From positions 1-64,000 of the forward strand of contig NZ_VDES01000002.1 in NCBI RefSeq assembly GCF_013607875.1: a stretch of DNA of 64,000 bases. The letters run 5' to 3'. A model generated the notes under the pieces. That model made no database searches, was not told where the DNA came from, and saw nothing but the letters and a program-made list of their open reading frames with translations. The position numbers and the translations under genes were made by a program. Below are positions 19,560 to 28,527 of this stretch, piece by piece. Source of the stretch: Blastomonas ursincola (GTDB lineage: Bacteria > Pseudomonadota > Alphaproteobacteria > Sphingomonadales > Sphingomonadaceae). How positions within the stretch are numbered: the first letter of the stretch is position 1; each line of letters opens with the position of its first letter.

Positions 19560-20756
19560 ATGAGCTTCAGACTTTACAGCTTGTGCATCGCACTTTTGGT
19601 TCTTGCACTGGCGAGCCTTGTAACCCTGATAAACCTGCGCCTCGAAGGAACATCGCAGCCGTTGGAAATTGCGAGCCTTAGCCGCGAGCCTGCTCCGCCT
19701 TTGCCGATGGCTGGATCACCAACGGACGTTGCTGCCTCGCCGCCTGCATCGATCTCGTTGCAGCAAGCTATAGCAATCAATACGGCTCGCCCCGACTCCT
19801 CCGCCCCCAAACCAGCAGCCAAGGCATTTAAAGCCAGCTTGCTGGATGCTGATCGCGCACGAGCCATAACGTGCCTCGCAGTCGCTGCTGTTTATGAAGC
19901 CGGTGGAGGGCAGAGCGATCAACAGGCGGTGATGCAGGTCATCCTGAACCGTGTGCGCCACCCCGCCTATCCCAAAACCATCTGCGGCGTCGTCTTCCAG
20001 GGCTCCGAAAGATCGACTGGCTGCCAGTTCACCTTCACTTGCGATGGATCCATGCTCCGCTGGAAGCCCTCGGCGAAGACACTGCAACAAGCCAAAACCT
20101 TAGCTTCTGCCATGATGGATTACAGAGTGGACGCAAGAGTAGGGCTTGCAACGCACTATCATACGAACTGGGTTCTCCCAGCCTGGAGCCCGAAGCTCGA
20201 CAAGATCACATCGGTAGCAACCCACATTTTTTTGCGATGGAATGGCTATTGGGGGAAGCCTGCAGCGTTCAGGGGTCGACATGCGGGTGCAGAGCCCGCA
20301 ATCCCGATGCTTTCCGGGTTTGACGTCAGCCATTCTCCTGCAACAGCTGCTGACGAGGTAAGTCCGGTCATGCCAACCACCAGTACAGCACCAGTGCCAC
20401 AGACCGCGACGGCGAGTACAGCCACGACATCGCTGGCTAGACCGCCGGTCCTTATACGGATCACTGCCCTGCAGCCTCTCAATCAGCCAGGACGATGGGC
20501 CCTGGATGCAGTTAGGCAATGCGAGGGAAAAGCCGAATGCAGGGTCATAGGATGGCAGGATCCAACGCAAGCTCCCGTCGATTTGACCGCGACATCGCTC
20601 GCTGGCTCGCCCCCAGATTTCGTGTACGTCCAGATTCTGCGCAACCGGGTACAGCAGGCCTATTGGGATTGCAGAATCTGGCCCAAATCTGCCACGGGGC
20701 GTTGTATCGGCAGCACTGGAGACTTGCTGAACTCGCTTGGAATGGTGGCGGGCTGA
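19560..20756 (+). CDS. SleB-like cell wall hydrolase with N-terminal membrane anchor
   Basis: The 398-residue protein has an N-terminal hydrophobic segment (LCIALLVLALASLVTLINL), a Pro/Ala-rich linker, and a hydrolase domain of the SleB/CwlJ family (PF07486). Family marks are CLAVAAVYEAGGGQSDQQAV with the catalytic Glu, VILNRVRHPAYP, CQFTFTCDG and ATHYHTNWVLPAW. A second Pro/Thr/Ala-rich linker leads to a roughly 90-residue C-terminal region with several Cys residues that I do not recognise. Such enzymes cut peptidoglycan; in an EPS locus it may open space for the export machinery. The start could also be the GTG at 19545. Confidence 0.8.
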   Translation: MSFRLYSLCIALLVLALASLVTLINLRLEGTSQPLEIASLSREPAPPLPMAGSPTDVAASPPASISLQQAIAINTARPDSSAPKPAAKAFKASLLDADRARAITCLAVAAVYEAGGGQSDQQAVMQVILNRVRHPAYPKTICGVVFQGSERSTGCQFTFTCDGSMLRWKPSAKTLQQAKTLASAMMDYRVDARVGLATHYHTNWVLPAWSPKLDKITSVATHIFLRWNGYWGKPAAFRGRHAGAEPAIPMLSGFDVSHSPATAADEVSPVMPTTSTAPVPQTATASTATTSLARPPVLIRITALQPLNQPGRWALDAVRQCEGKAECRVIGWQDPTQAPVDLTATSLAGSPPDFVYVQILRNRVQQAYWDCRIWPKSATGRCIGSTGDLLNSLGMVAG

Positions 20757-20760
20757 GTCG

Positions 20761-21519
20761 TCAGCCCCCTTCGGATCGCACATGAAGTGGGGTTATGACA
20801 TCATCCTCGATGCAAATGCAGGACAGAACGCCCGTTCTGTATGCTCCGGTGTCGCAGGCAACCCGATTGCTGTGGATTTCCACGCGATCGACTATGCTGT
20901 GGCCATGAACCACCACAGCTCCGTGCCACAGCTGTGATCGCGTGAACTTGTCCCTGATTGAGAGCAATGTTCGCTCTTGCTGGCGATCCAGCGCCACACC
21001 AGGTTCAACACCCGCATGGACAAACAGATAATCTCCGCAGCGCCAGCTAGGGACAGTGGCGTGCAGCATTCTCCATATTTCGGGCGCAACCCCAGCCGTC
21101 AAGCGTTCGGCAAAATCGATGGAATCTTCGCCCGGCCTTGGAGGATCAATCTCGAAGCTGTCGAGCGTTGCATAGCCTCCGTTGGCGAGCCAAGCAATCT
21201 GAGCTGCAGGATTACCTGCAGCCGCTTCGATCATCATGTCTTCATGGTTCCCGCGCAGGACAATCACGCCGCTGCTGCCCCATAACCGAGACAAGAGATC
21301 CAGACACTCCCGGCTTTGCGCCCCCCGATCTACTACGTCCCCGAGAAAGATCAGGGTAGTGCGGACCCCTCCCTGGGTGCCAGCGGACCAGTGACGCTTG
21401 ATTTCCTGAATCAGAGCCTTCATGAGATCGAAACGACCGTGGATGTCGCCAATTGCGTAAACACGTTGGCCCTTGGCCAGCCTTGGCCTTGCAGGTCTGG
21501 CTTTCTTGAAGTGCAGCAT
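20761..21519 (-). CDS. Metallophosphoesterase (Ser/Thr protein phosphatase family)
   Basis: The 252-residue protein has the complete calcineurin-like metal-binding pattern: YAIGDIHGRFDLM (D-x-H-G), IFLGDVVDRGAQS (G-D-x-x-D-R-G), VLRGNHEDMM (G-N-H-E) and FVHAGVEPGVAL plus WHGAVVVHGHS for the later histidines. It resembles ApaH/PrpE-type phosphatases. Position beside export genes and a tyrosine autokinase suggests a signalling or turnover role, but this is inference. It diverges from the glycosyltransferase at 21549 with a gap of only 29 bases. Confidence 0.85.
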   Translation of the reverse strand: MLHFKKARPARPRLAKGQRVYAIGDIHGRFDLMKALIQEIKRHWSAGTQGGVRTTLIFLGDVVDRGAQSRECLDLLSRLWGSSGVIVLRGNHEDMMIEAAAGNPAAQIAWLANGGYATLDSFEIDPPRPGEDSIDFAERLTAGVAPEIWRMLHATVPSWRCGDYLFVHAGVEPGVALDRQQERTLLSIRDKFTRSQLWHGAVVVHGHSIVDRVEIHSNRVACDTGAYRTGVLSCICIEDDVITPLHVRSEGG

Positions 21520-21548
21520 CGCTCACAATATGGTGCAACCGCTGCGGC

Positions 21549-22568
21549 ATGTCATCCATCAAACCCCTGACCGAGCAAACTTCCATGGTACAAAGGCCGG
21601 TTGAAATCAGTTTCGCAATAGCATGCTTTAATGGCCTGCCCCATTTGCGACCGGCCGTTCAGTCTGCGCTGTCGCAAACCGATATCGAGGTAGAGGTCAT
21701 CGTTGTCGATGACGGCAGCAGCGATGGCAGCATTGCCTATATCCGCGATCTGGCTTTGAGCGACCCGAGAGTTGTTCTCTTGCAAACACCCTCCAATATG
21801 GGGCCCGGGGGCGCGCGCAACCTTGCGATCGAGGAAATGAAAGGGGATTGGCTTTCCGTACTGGATGCCGACGATCTGATAGAGCCGTATCGGAGCCGCA
21901 GGCTTATCGATGCCGCCCAGCGCTTGGGTGCCGACCTTGTAGCAGATGATCTGCTTGTCTTTGGCGAGGACGTCGCCGAAACACGCTTCCTCTCCGGCAA
22001 CTGGCCAATTTCCGGGGATTGGATGACTTTCGAACGCTATCTGACAGACTCGGTACTATTTGGCAAAGCCCCCAATCCCGGCTTTCTCAAGCCGATCTTC
22101 CACCGCAGATTGTTCGCCGACCACACTATGCGATACAACCCGGAACTCCGCATCGGGGAAGATGACGAGCTTGTTATGCGAATGCTGCACTCGGGAGCCC
22201 GCTACCTGATTGTCCCGGAACCTGGCTACCGATACCGCAAGCACGAAGCATCCATCTCTCACCGCCTCTCGCCAGCCAATTGCGGCCGCATGGTCGAGGC
22301 AGAAAAAGCTCTTCGCCAGCGTTTTGAAGCATCCGGCCCGTTGCCACGCGCTTATCACAAGCGATGGAAAGCTCTGCTCGAGGCACAATCCTTCGTATGC
22401 TCGATCGAGCAGCTGCAGAACCGCCGCTTCTTCGCTGCGGCAAAAACACTGCTGGCGCATCCATCGGCCATCCGTCTATACCGAATGCCGATCTTCGCCA
22501 GATTCCAGCGACTTGTATCTCGTCTGTTGCCACAGAAAACCGACGAGATCCCCGGGCTTGCTGATTGA
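21549..22568 (+). CDS. Glycosyltransferase family 2, ExoO-like
   Basis: The 339-residue protein has GT2 signatures ISFAIACFNGLPHLRPAV, VIVVDDGSSDGS, NMGPGGARNLAIEEM and the D-x-D region VLDADDLIEPY. It shares FLKPIFHRRLF and RIGEDDELVMRML with the enzyme encoded at 8714, and both resemble ExoO of succinoglycan synthesis. It is the first of three co-directional genes (glycosyltransferase, export lipoprotein, polymerase-like). Start at 21549 or the ATG at 21585 (MVQRPVEISF). Confidence 0.83.
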   Translation: MSSIKPLTEQTSMVQRPVEISFAIACFNGLPHLRPAVQSALSQTDIEVEVIVVDDGSSDGSIAYIRDLALSDPRVVLLQTPSNMGPGGARNLAIEEMKGDWLSVLDADDLIEPYRSRRLIDAAQRLGADLVADDLLVFGEDVAETRFLSGNWPISGDWMTFERYLTDSVLFGKAPNPGFLKPIFHRRLFADHTMRYNPELRIGEDDELVMRMLHSGARYLIVPEPGYRYRKHEASISHRLSPANCGRMVEAEKALRQRFEASGPLPRAYHKRWKALLEAQSFVCSIEQLQNRRFFAAAKTLLAHPSAIRLYRMPIFARFQRLVSRLLPQKTDEIPGLAD

Positions 22569-22616
22569 CGGCGCTGGCATTAGGCTTCTGCCAACACAAA
22601 AGGGATTCCTTCTGAC

Positions 22617-23180
22617 ATGCCCCGCGTTCTTCATGCGATCGCTATCTTGAGTGTTCTGGTCCTGGGGGGCTGCGCGGCCGCATTGCCGCCGTTGGCAACG
22701 GACAGGTACGAGGCACCTGCATACCGGCTTGCTGCAGGCGACAGACTGCGAATCCAGGTGTTCGGCGAAGAGGCGTTGAGCCGAGAATATGTCATCACGT
22801 CCGCCGGCGATTTGTCGTTTCCCCTGCTTGGCGACCTGGCAGCCGCCGGAAAGACACCCACAGAATTGCAGCAGGTTATCGGTCAGGGCCTTGCCCAGGG
22901 ATATCTCAACGATCCGCGGGTAAATGTAGAGGTGCTGAACCTCAGGCCATTTTACATTCTAGGCGAAGTCAGCAAAGCAGGCGAATACCCTTATGCATCG
23001 AACCTGTCGGTGTTTCAGGCAGTAGCCTTGGCAGGCGGATACACTTATCGGGCCGATCGCTCTCGCGTGTTCATCCGCAAGGCTGGCTCGGACAGGGAGT
23101 ACACCTACAAGCTGTCGGATAGCAAAACGGTCTATATTCAGCCAGGCGACACCATCAGGATCGGTGAGCGCTATTTCTGA
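22617..23180 (+). CDS. Polysaccharide export lipoprotein (short Wza/ExoF type)
   Basis: The 187-residue precursor has a lipoprotein signal with the lipobox LGGC at about residue 19. It then has the Poly_export domain (YRLAAGDRLRIQVFGEEALS, YVITSAGDLSFPLLGDL) and a SLBB-type repeat (FYILGEVSKAGEYPYASNLS, ALAGGYTYRADR). It would be anchored in the outer membrane and form the export channel together with the Wzz/kinase protein encoded at 11385. It is shorter than Wza of E. coli (about 380 residues), like the sphingan-cluster homologues. Confidence 0.92.
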   Translation: MPRVLHAIAILSVLVLGGCAAALPPLATDRYEAPAYRLAAGDRLRIQVFGEEALSREYVITSAGDLSFPLLGDLAAAGKTPTELQQVIGQGLAQGYLNDPRVNVEVLNLRPFYILGEVSKAGEYPYASNLSVFQAVALAGGYTYRADRSRVFIRKAGSDREYTYKLSDSKTVYIQPGDTIRIGERYF

Positions 23181-23197
23181 CCCAGGCTCCGCCTAGA

Positions 23198-24490
23198 ATG
23201 CAGCGCATTCCGATCCGCAACAGGCGTTCACTGGAAGAGCGACCTGTCTTCTTCGTCGATCGGCAAGCAGAATGGCTGGAAATTGCATGGGTTGCGATGA
23301 TTGTCGCGGCCCTTACATTGAATCTCGTCATCGGACCGCTTACCCCCCTGACATTCATTGCCGCCCTGCCCGCGCTTGTGGTGCTGCGCTGGGAGCAATT
23401 GCCCGCCGCGCTCGGTCGCTGCTGGCCGCTGCTCACCCTCCCGGGTTTCGCCCTGATGTCAGCTGCCTGGTCTTCCGTGCCTGGCACAACATTATACTAT
23501 GGATCGCTCTATCTTCTCACCGTTTTGAACGGGATCGCCATTGGGGCAGTGATGCGCGGAAGCGCGATGATCAAGGGGCTATTCATCGGGTTTGCGGTAT
23601 ATGCCTTGCTGACCGTCATAAGCGGCCAGTGGACGAGCTGGAACGGTCCGGGCGGGATAGCATTTCGCGGCCTGGCCGGATCGAAGAATTCAGCAGGCGA
23701 TACCGCAGGGCTGACGATCATCGTGACCTGCGTCATGCTGGCATGGGCAGCGAAGCAGCGAAGCATTGGTTACGCATCGATTGCCATCGCCACTCTTCCA
23801 CTGGCGCTCTTTGCCTTGTGGTTCAGTCGCGCGACCGGAGCCTTGCTGGCCACGGTTATCGCGACAGTCATGCTGGCCATACTTATGGCCTCCAGAACCG
23901 TTCCCACTCAGGCCAGGACAGGCATTGCGATTGCAGCAATCATGACCCTGCTCCTGGCTATGTTGTTGTCGGAATTCTGGCTGCCCGCCCTGTTCGACCT
24001 TATTCTTGCCGAGTCCGGCAAGGATGCAGGTCTGACGGGCCGCGCCGACTTGTGGCGCAAGGCAGATCAGCTGATATCGGATAAACCCTGGCTGGGACTG
24101 GGCTATCATGCCTTCTGGCTGCACAACAATCTCGATGCCGAATATCTCTGGCGTTTGATGGGCATTGGCTCGCGCATGGGCTTCAACTTCCACAATACAT
24201 TTCGCGAGATCCTCGTGCACCTCGGTTATGTGGGACTGGTTCTCTATGGGGTGGTCGCTGTGGCCGGATGCGTCAGGCTCATCGCCAAGACCGTCATCTC
24301 GGCGGATCTGCCCAGCATTCTGATGACGACATTCATGGCCTTTCTGTTCCCAAAGCTGGCATTTGAGGTGATCGGCTTTGGCGACATTCATTTTTCCACG
24401 GTGATCGCTTTTGCGATTCTCGCGTCGGGCTATAGCGCGCGGTTCGAGCGTCGATCAGGGGATCAGCGGAGATTCCGCTCCGTCAGCTAA
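23198..24490 (+). CDS. O-antigen ligase/polymerase family membrane protein (ExoQ/Wzy-like)
   Basis: The 430-residue protein has about ten hydrophobic segments. It also has the Wzy_C signatures GSKNSAGDTAGLTIIV near residue 165, LTGRADLWRKADQLISDKPW near 285 and NFHNTFREILVHLGY near 325, typical of ExoQ-like polymerases. It would polymerise lipid-linked repeat units in the periplasm. It follows the export lipoprotein gene by 17 bases. It ends 29 bases before the convergent end of the lasso-peptide operon, so this is the boundary of the left EPS block. Confidence 0.87.
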   Translation: MQRIPIRNRRSLEERPVFFVDRQAEWLEIAWVAMIVAALTLNLVIGPLTPLTFIAALPALVVLRWEQLPAALGRCWPLLTLPGFALMSAAWSSVPGTTLYYGSLYLLTVLNGIAIGAVMRGSAMIKGLFIGFAVYALLTVISGQWTSWNGPGGIAFRGLAGSKNSAGDTAGLTIIVTCVMLAWAAKQRSIGYASIAIATLPLALFALWFSRATGALLATVIATVMLAILMASRTVPTQARTGIAIAAIMTLLLAMLLSEFWLPALFDLILAESGKDAGLTGRADLWRKADQLISDKPWLGLGYHAFWLHNNLDAEYLWRLMGIGSRMGFNFHNTFREILVHLGYVGLVLYGVVAVAGCVRLIAKTVISADLPSILMTTFMAFLFPKLAFEVIGFGDIHFSTVIAFAILASGYSARFERRSGDQRRFRSVS

Positions 24491-24519
24491 TGCGGGTTGA
24501 GGTGTGATATCAGACGTCG

Positions 24520-25803
24520 TCAGTCTGGGTCTGCATTCAGCCATTGCCTCAAATCCTTGTGGACCGGCTCGACAGCAAAATGCTCGCGAACAACGCCTAG
24601 CGCTTTGGCGCCCATCCGCTTGCGCTCGCAGGGATCCACAACCAATGCTGCCACCAGATCGGCAAACTTGCTGGCGCAAGAGGTGCTGTGGACCGCTCCC
24701 TCGCAATGCTGCTCGACGCCTTGCAGTGTTATGGGGGTCGCGACGACAGCCTTCCCTTTCGCCATCGCTTCGATGAGCTTGATCTTCAGCCCGGACCCGA
24801 ATGTCAACGGCGAGATGACAACCCCGGCTTCACGATAGGCTTCACCAAGATCTGGGATCAGGCCAGCAAAATTGACGCCTGCGACCGGCTCAGCAAATGC
24901 CCGGGACACGGTTCCCGCCACAAGCAGTTGGGCATGCGGGCGCGAAGCGCGGACCTGGGGCCAGACTTCCGAAAGAAACCAGCGCAGGCCCACCACATTG
25001 GGAGCGGTCAGGCTACCCACAAACAGGATTCGGTCATCCAGACCAGGCTCCGGCTTCTCGACCGGATCTGCCGGCATAGGCACCAGTATCGAACGCGTTC
25101 CTGGCACATGCTGTTCGACAAAGGCCTTTTCGTTCGCCTGAATGGCAAACACGGCCTGTGCTTGCCCAAGCAGGAAAATCTCCTCTGCTTTACTCAGCAT
25201 GGCAACGCTATCCTCACCCTTGCCGTCCCTTGAGTGAAACAGATCGTGCATCAAGATGGCTGTCCGGGCAGCCGGGGGCGCGAACTCGAGGCCAGGGGCA
25301 CAGAAGGCATAGTCGGCAATGACAAGATCGGTATCTGTCTTGATCGAACGGCGCACGAAATCGAGATCCGCTCGAGTCCAGGGAGTTGCGACCGCATAGG
25401 CTGCCGGGCGGTCCTGGGCCCAGTCAGCCGTGATGCCCGCCCGTCGGATCACGCGACGAGCGAACCCGAGCAACCCAGCAAACCAGATCGATGGCGAGGC
25501 AAAAAGGAACGTTCGCCCAAAATGAAGAGCACTGCGCACATGATGGCTGGCAAAGACATCCATGTCACCAGTTGTTCGAAGCGCAGGTGTCCGGCCCGCA
25601 ATCGCGGGCGTAGGCTGGACAAGATCGACCGTGTATCCGCAGGCCTTGAGCGTGCGCGCCACTGCAAGAAGATAGGCCGAACTTCCGTTGGTTGCTCCGA
25701 TCAAACGCTGGCGACTGATGAAAACAGCAGTTCTCGTGCCGGACCGGGCATCCGATCCGCGCTTCAGCCCCTCTCCGGGTCGCATTGATTCAGACCCTTG
25801 CAT
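24520..25803 (-). CDS. Glycosyltransferase, GT4-like, last gene of the lasso-peptide operon
   Basis: The 427-residue protein is a GT-B glycosyltransferase: an N-terminal Rossmann half, then RILFVGSLTAPNVVGLRWF and the C-terminal donor site (EAYREAGVVISPLTFGSGLK, IKLIEAMAKGKAVVATPI). Its ATG overlaps the stop codon of the ABC exporter gene (ATGA at 25801-25805). It is therefore translationally coupled to the lasso cluster rather than to the convergent EPS genes. Known family: GT4 enzymes add sugars from activated donors. Inference: it may glycosylate the phosphorylated lasso peptide. The alternative is an EPS glycosyltransferase that merely neighbours the cluster. Confidence 0.82.
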   Translation of the reverse strand: MQGSESMRPGEGLKRGSDARSGTRTAVFISRQRLIGATNGSSAYLLAVARTLKACGYTVDLVQPTPAIAGRTPALRTTGDMDVFASHHVRSALHFGRTFLFASPSIWFAGLLGFARRVIRRAGITADWAQDRPAAYAVATPWTRADLDFVRRSIKTDTDLVIADYAFCAPGLEFAPPAARTAILMHDLFHSRDGKGEDSVAMLSKAEEIFLLGQAQAVFAIQANEKAFVEQHVPGTRSILVPMPADPVEKPEPGLDDRILFVGSLTAPNVVGLRWFLSEVWPQVRASRPHAQLLVAGTVSRAFAEPVAGVNFAGLIPDLGEAYREAGVVISPLTFGSGLKIKLIEAMAKGKAVVATPITLQGVEQHCEGAVHSTSCASKFADLVAALVVDPCERKRMGAKALGVVREHFAVEPVHKDLRQWLNADPD

Positions 25804-27578
25804 CAGATCGATACGCTGTTCGGTCCGAGGATAGAAGCGAGATAGCTATCGCTTCTGGACGCAAGCGAGGCAAATGGGCCAGCTTCGACCACCTTCCCTT
25901 CGGAAAACGCGATCACGTCATCTGCCAAACTGACCATGGATGGACGATGTGCGATGGTGACAATGGTCATCAAACCCCTGAGCTTCTCGATGGTACGGAC
26001 TATAATGGCCTCATTTTCCCAATCCAGCGCACTTGTAGCCTCATCGAGAATCAATAGGTCGGGCTGACGGATCAGGGCACGGGCGAGAACCAGGCGCTGA
26101 CGCTCACCGCCCGAAAATCGGATACCTCTATCGCCCACCACCGTCTGAATGCCGTCGGGCAGCGCTTCGACCAGCTGCGCAATGTTGGCCAGTTCCAGTG
26201 CATGCCATATCTGGCCTTCCCGCGCTTCGGGATTTGCCAGCCGCAGATTTGCCTCTATCGTGTCATGAAACAAGAAAGGGTCCTGCTGAACGAACGCGAC
26301 CCTGTTGCGCCACGCACGCCTGTTCTTGTCATCAAGCGCTATATCATCGATGGCGATGGTCCCGTGAGAGGGCCGGGTGAGGCCGAGCAACAAATCAGCC
26401 ATAGTGCTTTTTCCGCTACCCGATGGCCCGACAAGCGCCGTGATGGCCCCGGCTCGCAGAAACACGTCATCCACATGGAGAGACGGCTTGCCACTACCCG
26501 GATAGCTCTTTGCAACATCCACCAATCGAATCCCCTTGCCGAGGGTTGGCGGCACAGCTGGTGTCGTCGCTGATACCTCTGCCTCGGCAGAAAAAAACTC
26601 GATTGTATCGCGAAACTTATCATAGGCCGAGAGGCAGCTTAGAAATTGCTCCGAATATTGCTGCAATACAAGAAATCGTGGAACGAGCCTCAAGAAAATC
26701 AATATGAGGAATGCAATATTGATGATATCCAGCCGCAGAACGGATATAGCCATCCATACAAAGGCTACACCGATGACCGCTGAACCGACCTGAAATGCGA
26801 AGGTCCCATTTGAGGTCACCTTGATATATGTCATCATCCTGCTGCGGCTATCGGCGAGATGCTGCTTGAAACGCCCAACATACTCCTCTTCTGCCGAATA
26901 GGACTTCGCAACTCGCATTCCTGTCAGAAATTCAAGAATTACCGAGCTTCTATCCTGGAAGATGTAGCTCAGATCCTTGCCATAAGAGGCTGATTTTTTT
27001 CGAATTGGGTAAAGCATCACAAAAAGCAAGCCACCGGAAACCAGGGCGAAAATCGTCATCTGCCATGAGACCAACAAGGCCAGACCAGAATAAATGAGCA
27101 GGAGTAGGCACGCCTGGATCAGAACCTGCAAGCTACTTGCAGCGGCCATGATCCGATCGATATCGGAGATCAGCACGCTATTCAGGTCTGACATTCTTGT
27201 GATGCTGTGAGCCTCCCATTTGGCCATGCCCAAAGACTTGAAGAGCGACAGCCGTGCCCTATCCACGGCCACCTGCATTATGCGACTGTTGTACAAGTTT
27301 TTCTGACGCAAAAGCCATGCTTGAACAATAACAACCAGCAGGAGCAGGGCTATGAGCACCGACAAGCTTGGCCTGAAATCACTCATGAACCGGCCGATGA
27401 CCGGAACGCCATCGAGAGCAACGCTGCCATCGGCCCCCGACATGGCAAGGATCGGAATGAGCAAAACCAGGGAAAGCCCTTCGGTGAGACCGGCAGCCAG
27501 AGTGAGCAAAGTTCCTAGCAGGATCTGCCCATCGGTGGCCTGCCACAAGAACCGATAGAAGCTCTTGAAACTACCCAT
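25803..27578 (-). CDS. ABC exporter of the lasso peptide (D protein)
   Basis: The 591-residue half-transporter has six hydrophobic segments in the first 300 residues and a C-terminal ATPase. The ATPase shows Walker A (LVGPSGSGKSTMADLL), signature (RFSGGERQRLVLARAL), Walker B (LLILDEATSALD) and H-loop (IVTIAHRPSM). No C39 peptidase domain precedes it, as expected for lasso systems, where B2 removes the leader. The ATG at 27578 overlaps the kinase gene by 8 bases; the frame continues upstream to 27863 but that part lies inside the kinase gene. It should export the mature peptide and give self-immunity. Confidence 0.9.
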   Translation of the reverse strand: MGSFKSFYRFLWQATDGQILLGTLLTLAAGLTEGLSLVLLIPILAMSGADGSVALDGVPVIGRFMSDFRPSLSVLIALLLLVVIVQAWLLRQKNLYNSRIMQVAVDRARLSLFKSLGMAKWEAHSITRMSDLNSVLISDIDRIMAAASSLQVLIQACLLLLIYSGLALLVSWQMTIFALVSGGLLFVMLYPIRKKSASYGKDLSYIFQDRSSVILEFLTGMRVAKSYSAEEEYVGRFKQHLADSRSRMMTYIKVTSNGTFAFQVGSAVIGVAFVWMAISVLRLDIINIAFLILIFLRLVPRFLVLQQYSEQFLSCLSAYDKFRDTIEFFSAEAEVSATTPAVPPTLGKGIRLVDVAKSYPGSGKPSLHVDDVFLRAGAITALVGPSGSGKSTMADLLLGLTRPSHGTIAIDDIALDDKNRRAWRNRVAFVQQDPFLFHDTIEANLRLANPEAREGQIWHALELANIAQLVEALPDGIQTVVGDRGIRFSGGERQRLVLARALIRQPDLLILDEATSALDWENEAIIVRTIEKLRGLMTIVTIAHRPSMVSLADDVIAFSEGKVVEAGPFASLASRSDSYLASILGPNSVSI

Positions 27579-28521
27579 GAGGCAAATCTCTTCCAAGATC
27601 CTGCAACACCAGGTCGACCACTGCGTCGAGCGCTTCGAGCCGGGCTGGCACCTCGAGTATTGCAACCCCGCCCTGACGGGCAATCGCAGCGCAAGCCTGA
27701 AAATGCCGCGCACGCTTTTCCGGATCTGCGGGCGCGCTGGCAAACCGGACCGAATAGCTGAACCGCATAAGGGCAACCATGGCTTGTGCTGGCGACATCG
27801 GCTTGATGCCTGGTAACTGAGCTCCGCGTTCCAGGATGAACAGCCGATCAAGCCTTGTAGCACGCTGCTCCATTTCGGTCAGGCGATGCTGGCGCTTTGG
27901 AAAGCCGTCGAAAACCAGCGGCAGGGGCTGCGAACCCGGCACAGCAATCTCCGTGGCTGCGTCATCAGCCAGTTTCAGCTGCGCGAAGGCCGGACGGACG
28001 ATGGCATCTCCGCTATCCGGAAGCTCGATTGCCAGAAGATCGTCCGTGATCAGACGGGCCCCGCGCCGCAAGAACGCAGCGGCCGTGGTCGACTTTCCGG
28101 CCATCTTATCACCGAGAAACGCAATGCACGCACCATCCACGACAACTCCGCTGGCGTGAAGCACCAACAGCCCCCTGCACTCCAGCAGCCAACCGAAGAC
28201 GGGGCCGAGGATAGGAAATGCGAGAAAATGACGCGGAATGTCGGGATAGGGCATCACCTCTATTCTACTATTATCGGCGATGAGGAAGGCAGCAACTCCC
28301 GGCCAGATCATCTCGATCCCCCGGGGCGAGCAATAATCGAAAATCGGAGGCTGCCCGGGATCCGGTAGAGTGCCAAGCCATTCTGCCAGAACGATAGTCA
28401 CATCGGGCGTCGCCTGGCCCGTAACGGCCTCAAGCTCAGACAGCTCGATGTCGCTGTCGATAACGAGACCAAAAGCCCTATATTTGTACGCGCTGTCGTC
28501 AGACATATCGAAGCCATTCAT
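27571..28521 (-). CDS. HPr-kinase-like protein of the lasso cluster (K protein)
   Basis: The 316-residue protein contains an HprK-like P-loop (FLGDKMAGKSTTAAAFL, near residue 135) followed by RLITDDLLAIE, the pattern of HPr serine kinase-related proteins. Homologues in the Firmicute paeninodin and pseudomycoidin clusters phosphorylate the C-terminal Ser of the lasso precursor. The precursor encoded here also ends in Ser, which supports that function. HprK-like genes also occur in exosortase-linked clusters without lasso genes, so the family alone does not prove the role. The gene lies 6 bases after the synthetase gene and overlaps the exporter gene by 8 bases. Confidence 0.85.
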   Translation of the reverse strand: MNGFDMSDDSAYKYRAFGLVIDSDIELSELEAVTGQATPDVTIVLAEWLGTLPDPGQPPIFDYCSPRGIEMIWPGVAAFLIADNSRIEVMPYPDIPRHFLAFPILGPVFGWLLECRGLLVLHASGVVVDGACIAFLGDKMAGKSTTAAAFLRRGARLITDDLLAIELPDSGDAIVRPAFAQLKLADDAATEIAVPGSQPLPLVFDGFPKRQHRLTEMEQRATRLDRLFILERGAQLPGIKPMSPAQAMVALMRFSYSVRFASAPADPEKRARHFQACAAIARQGGVAILEVPARLEALDAVVDLVLQDLGRDLPHG

Positions 28522-28527
28522 GTTCTG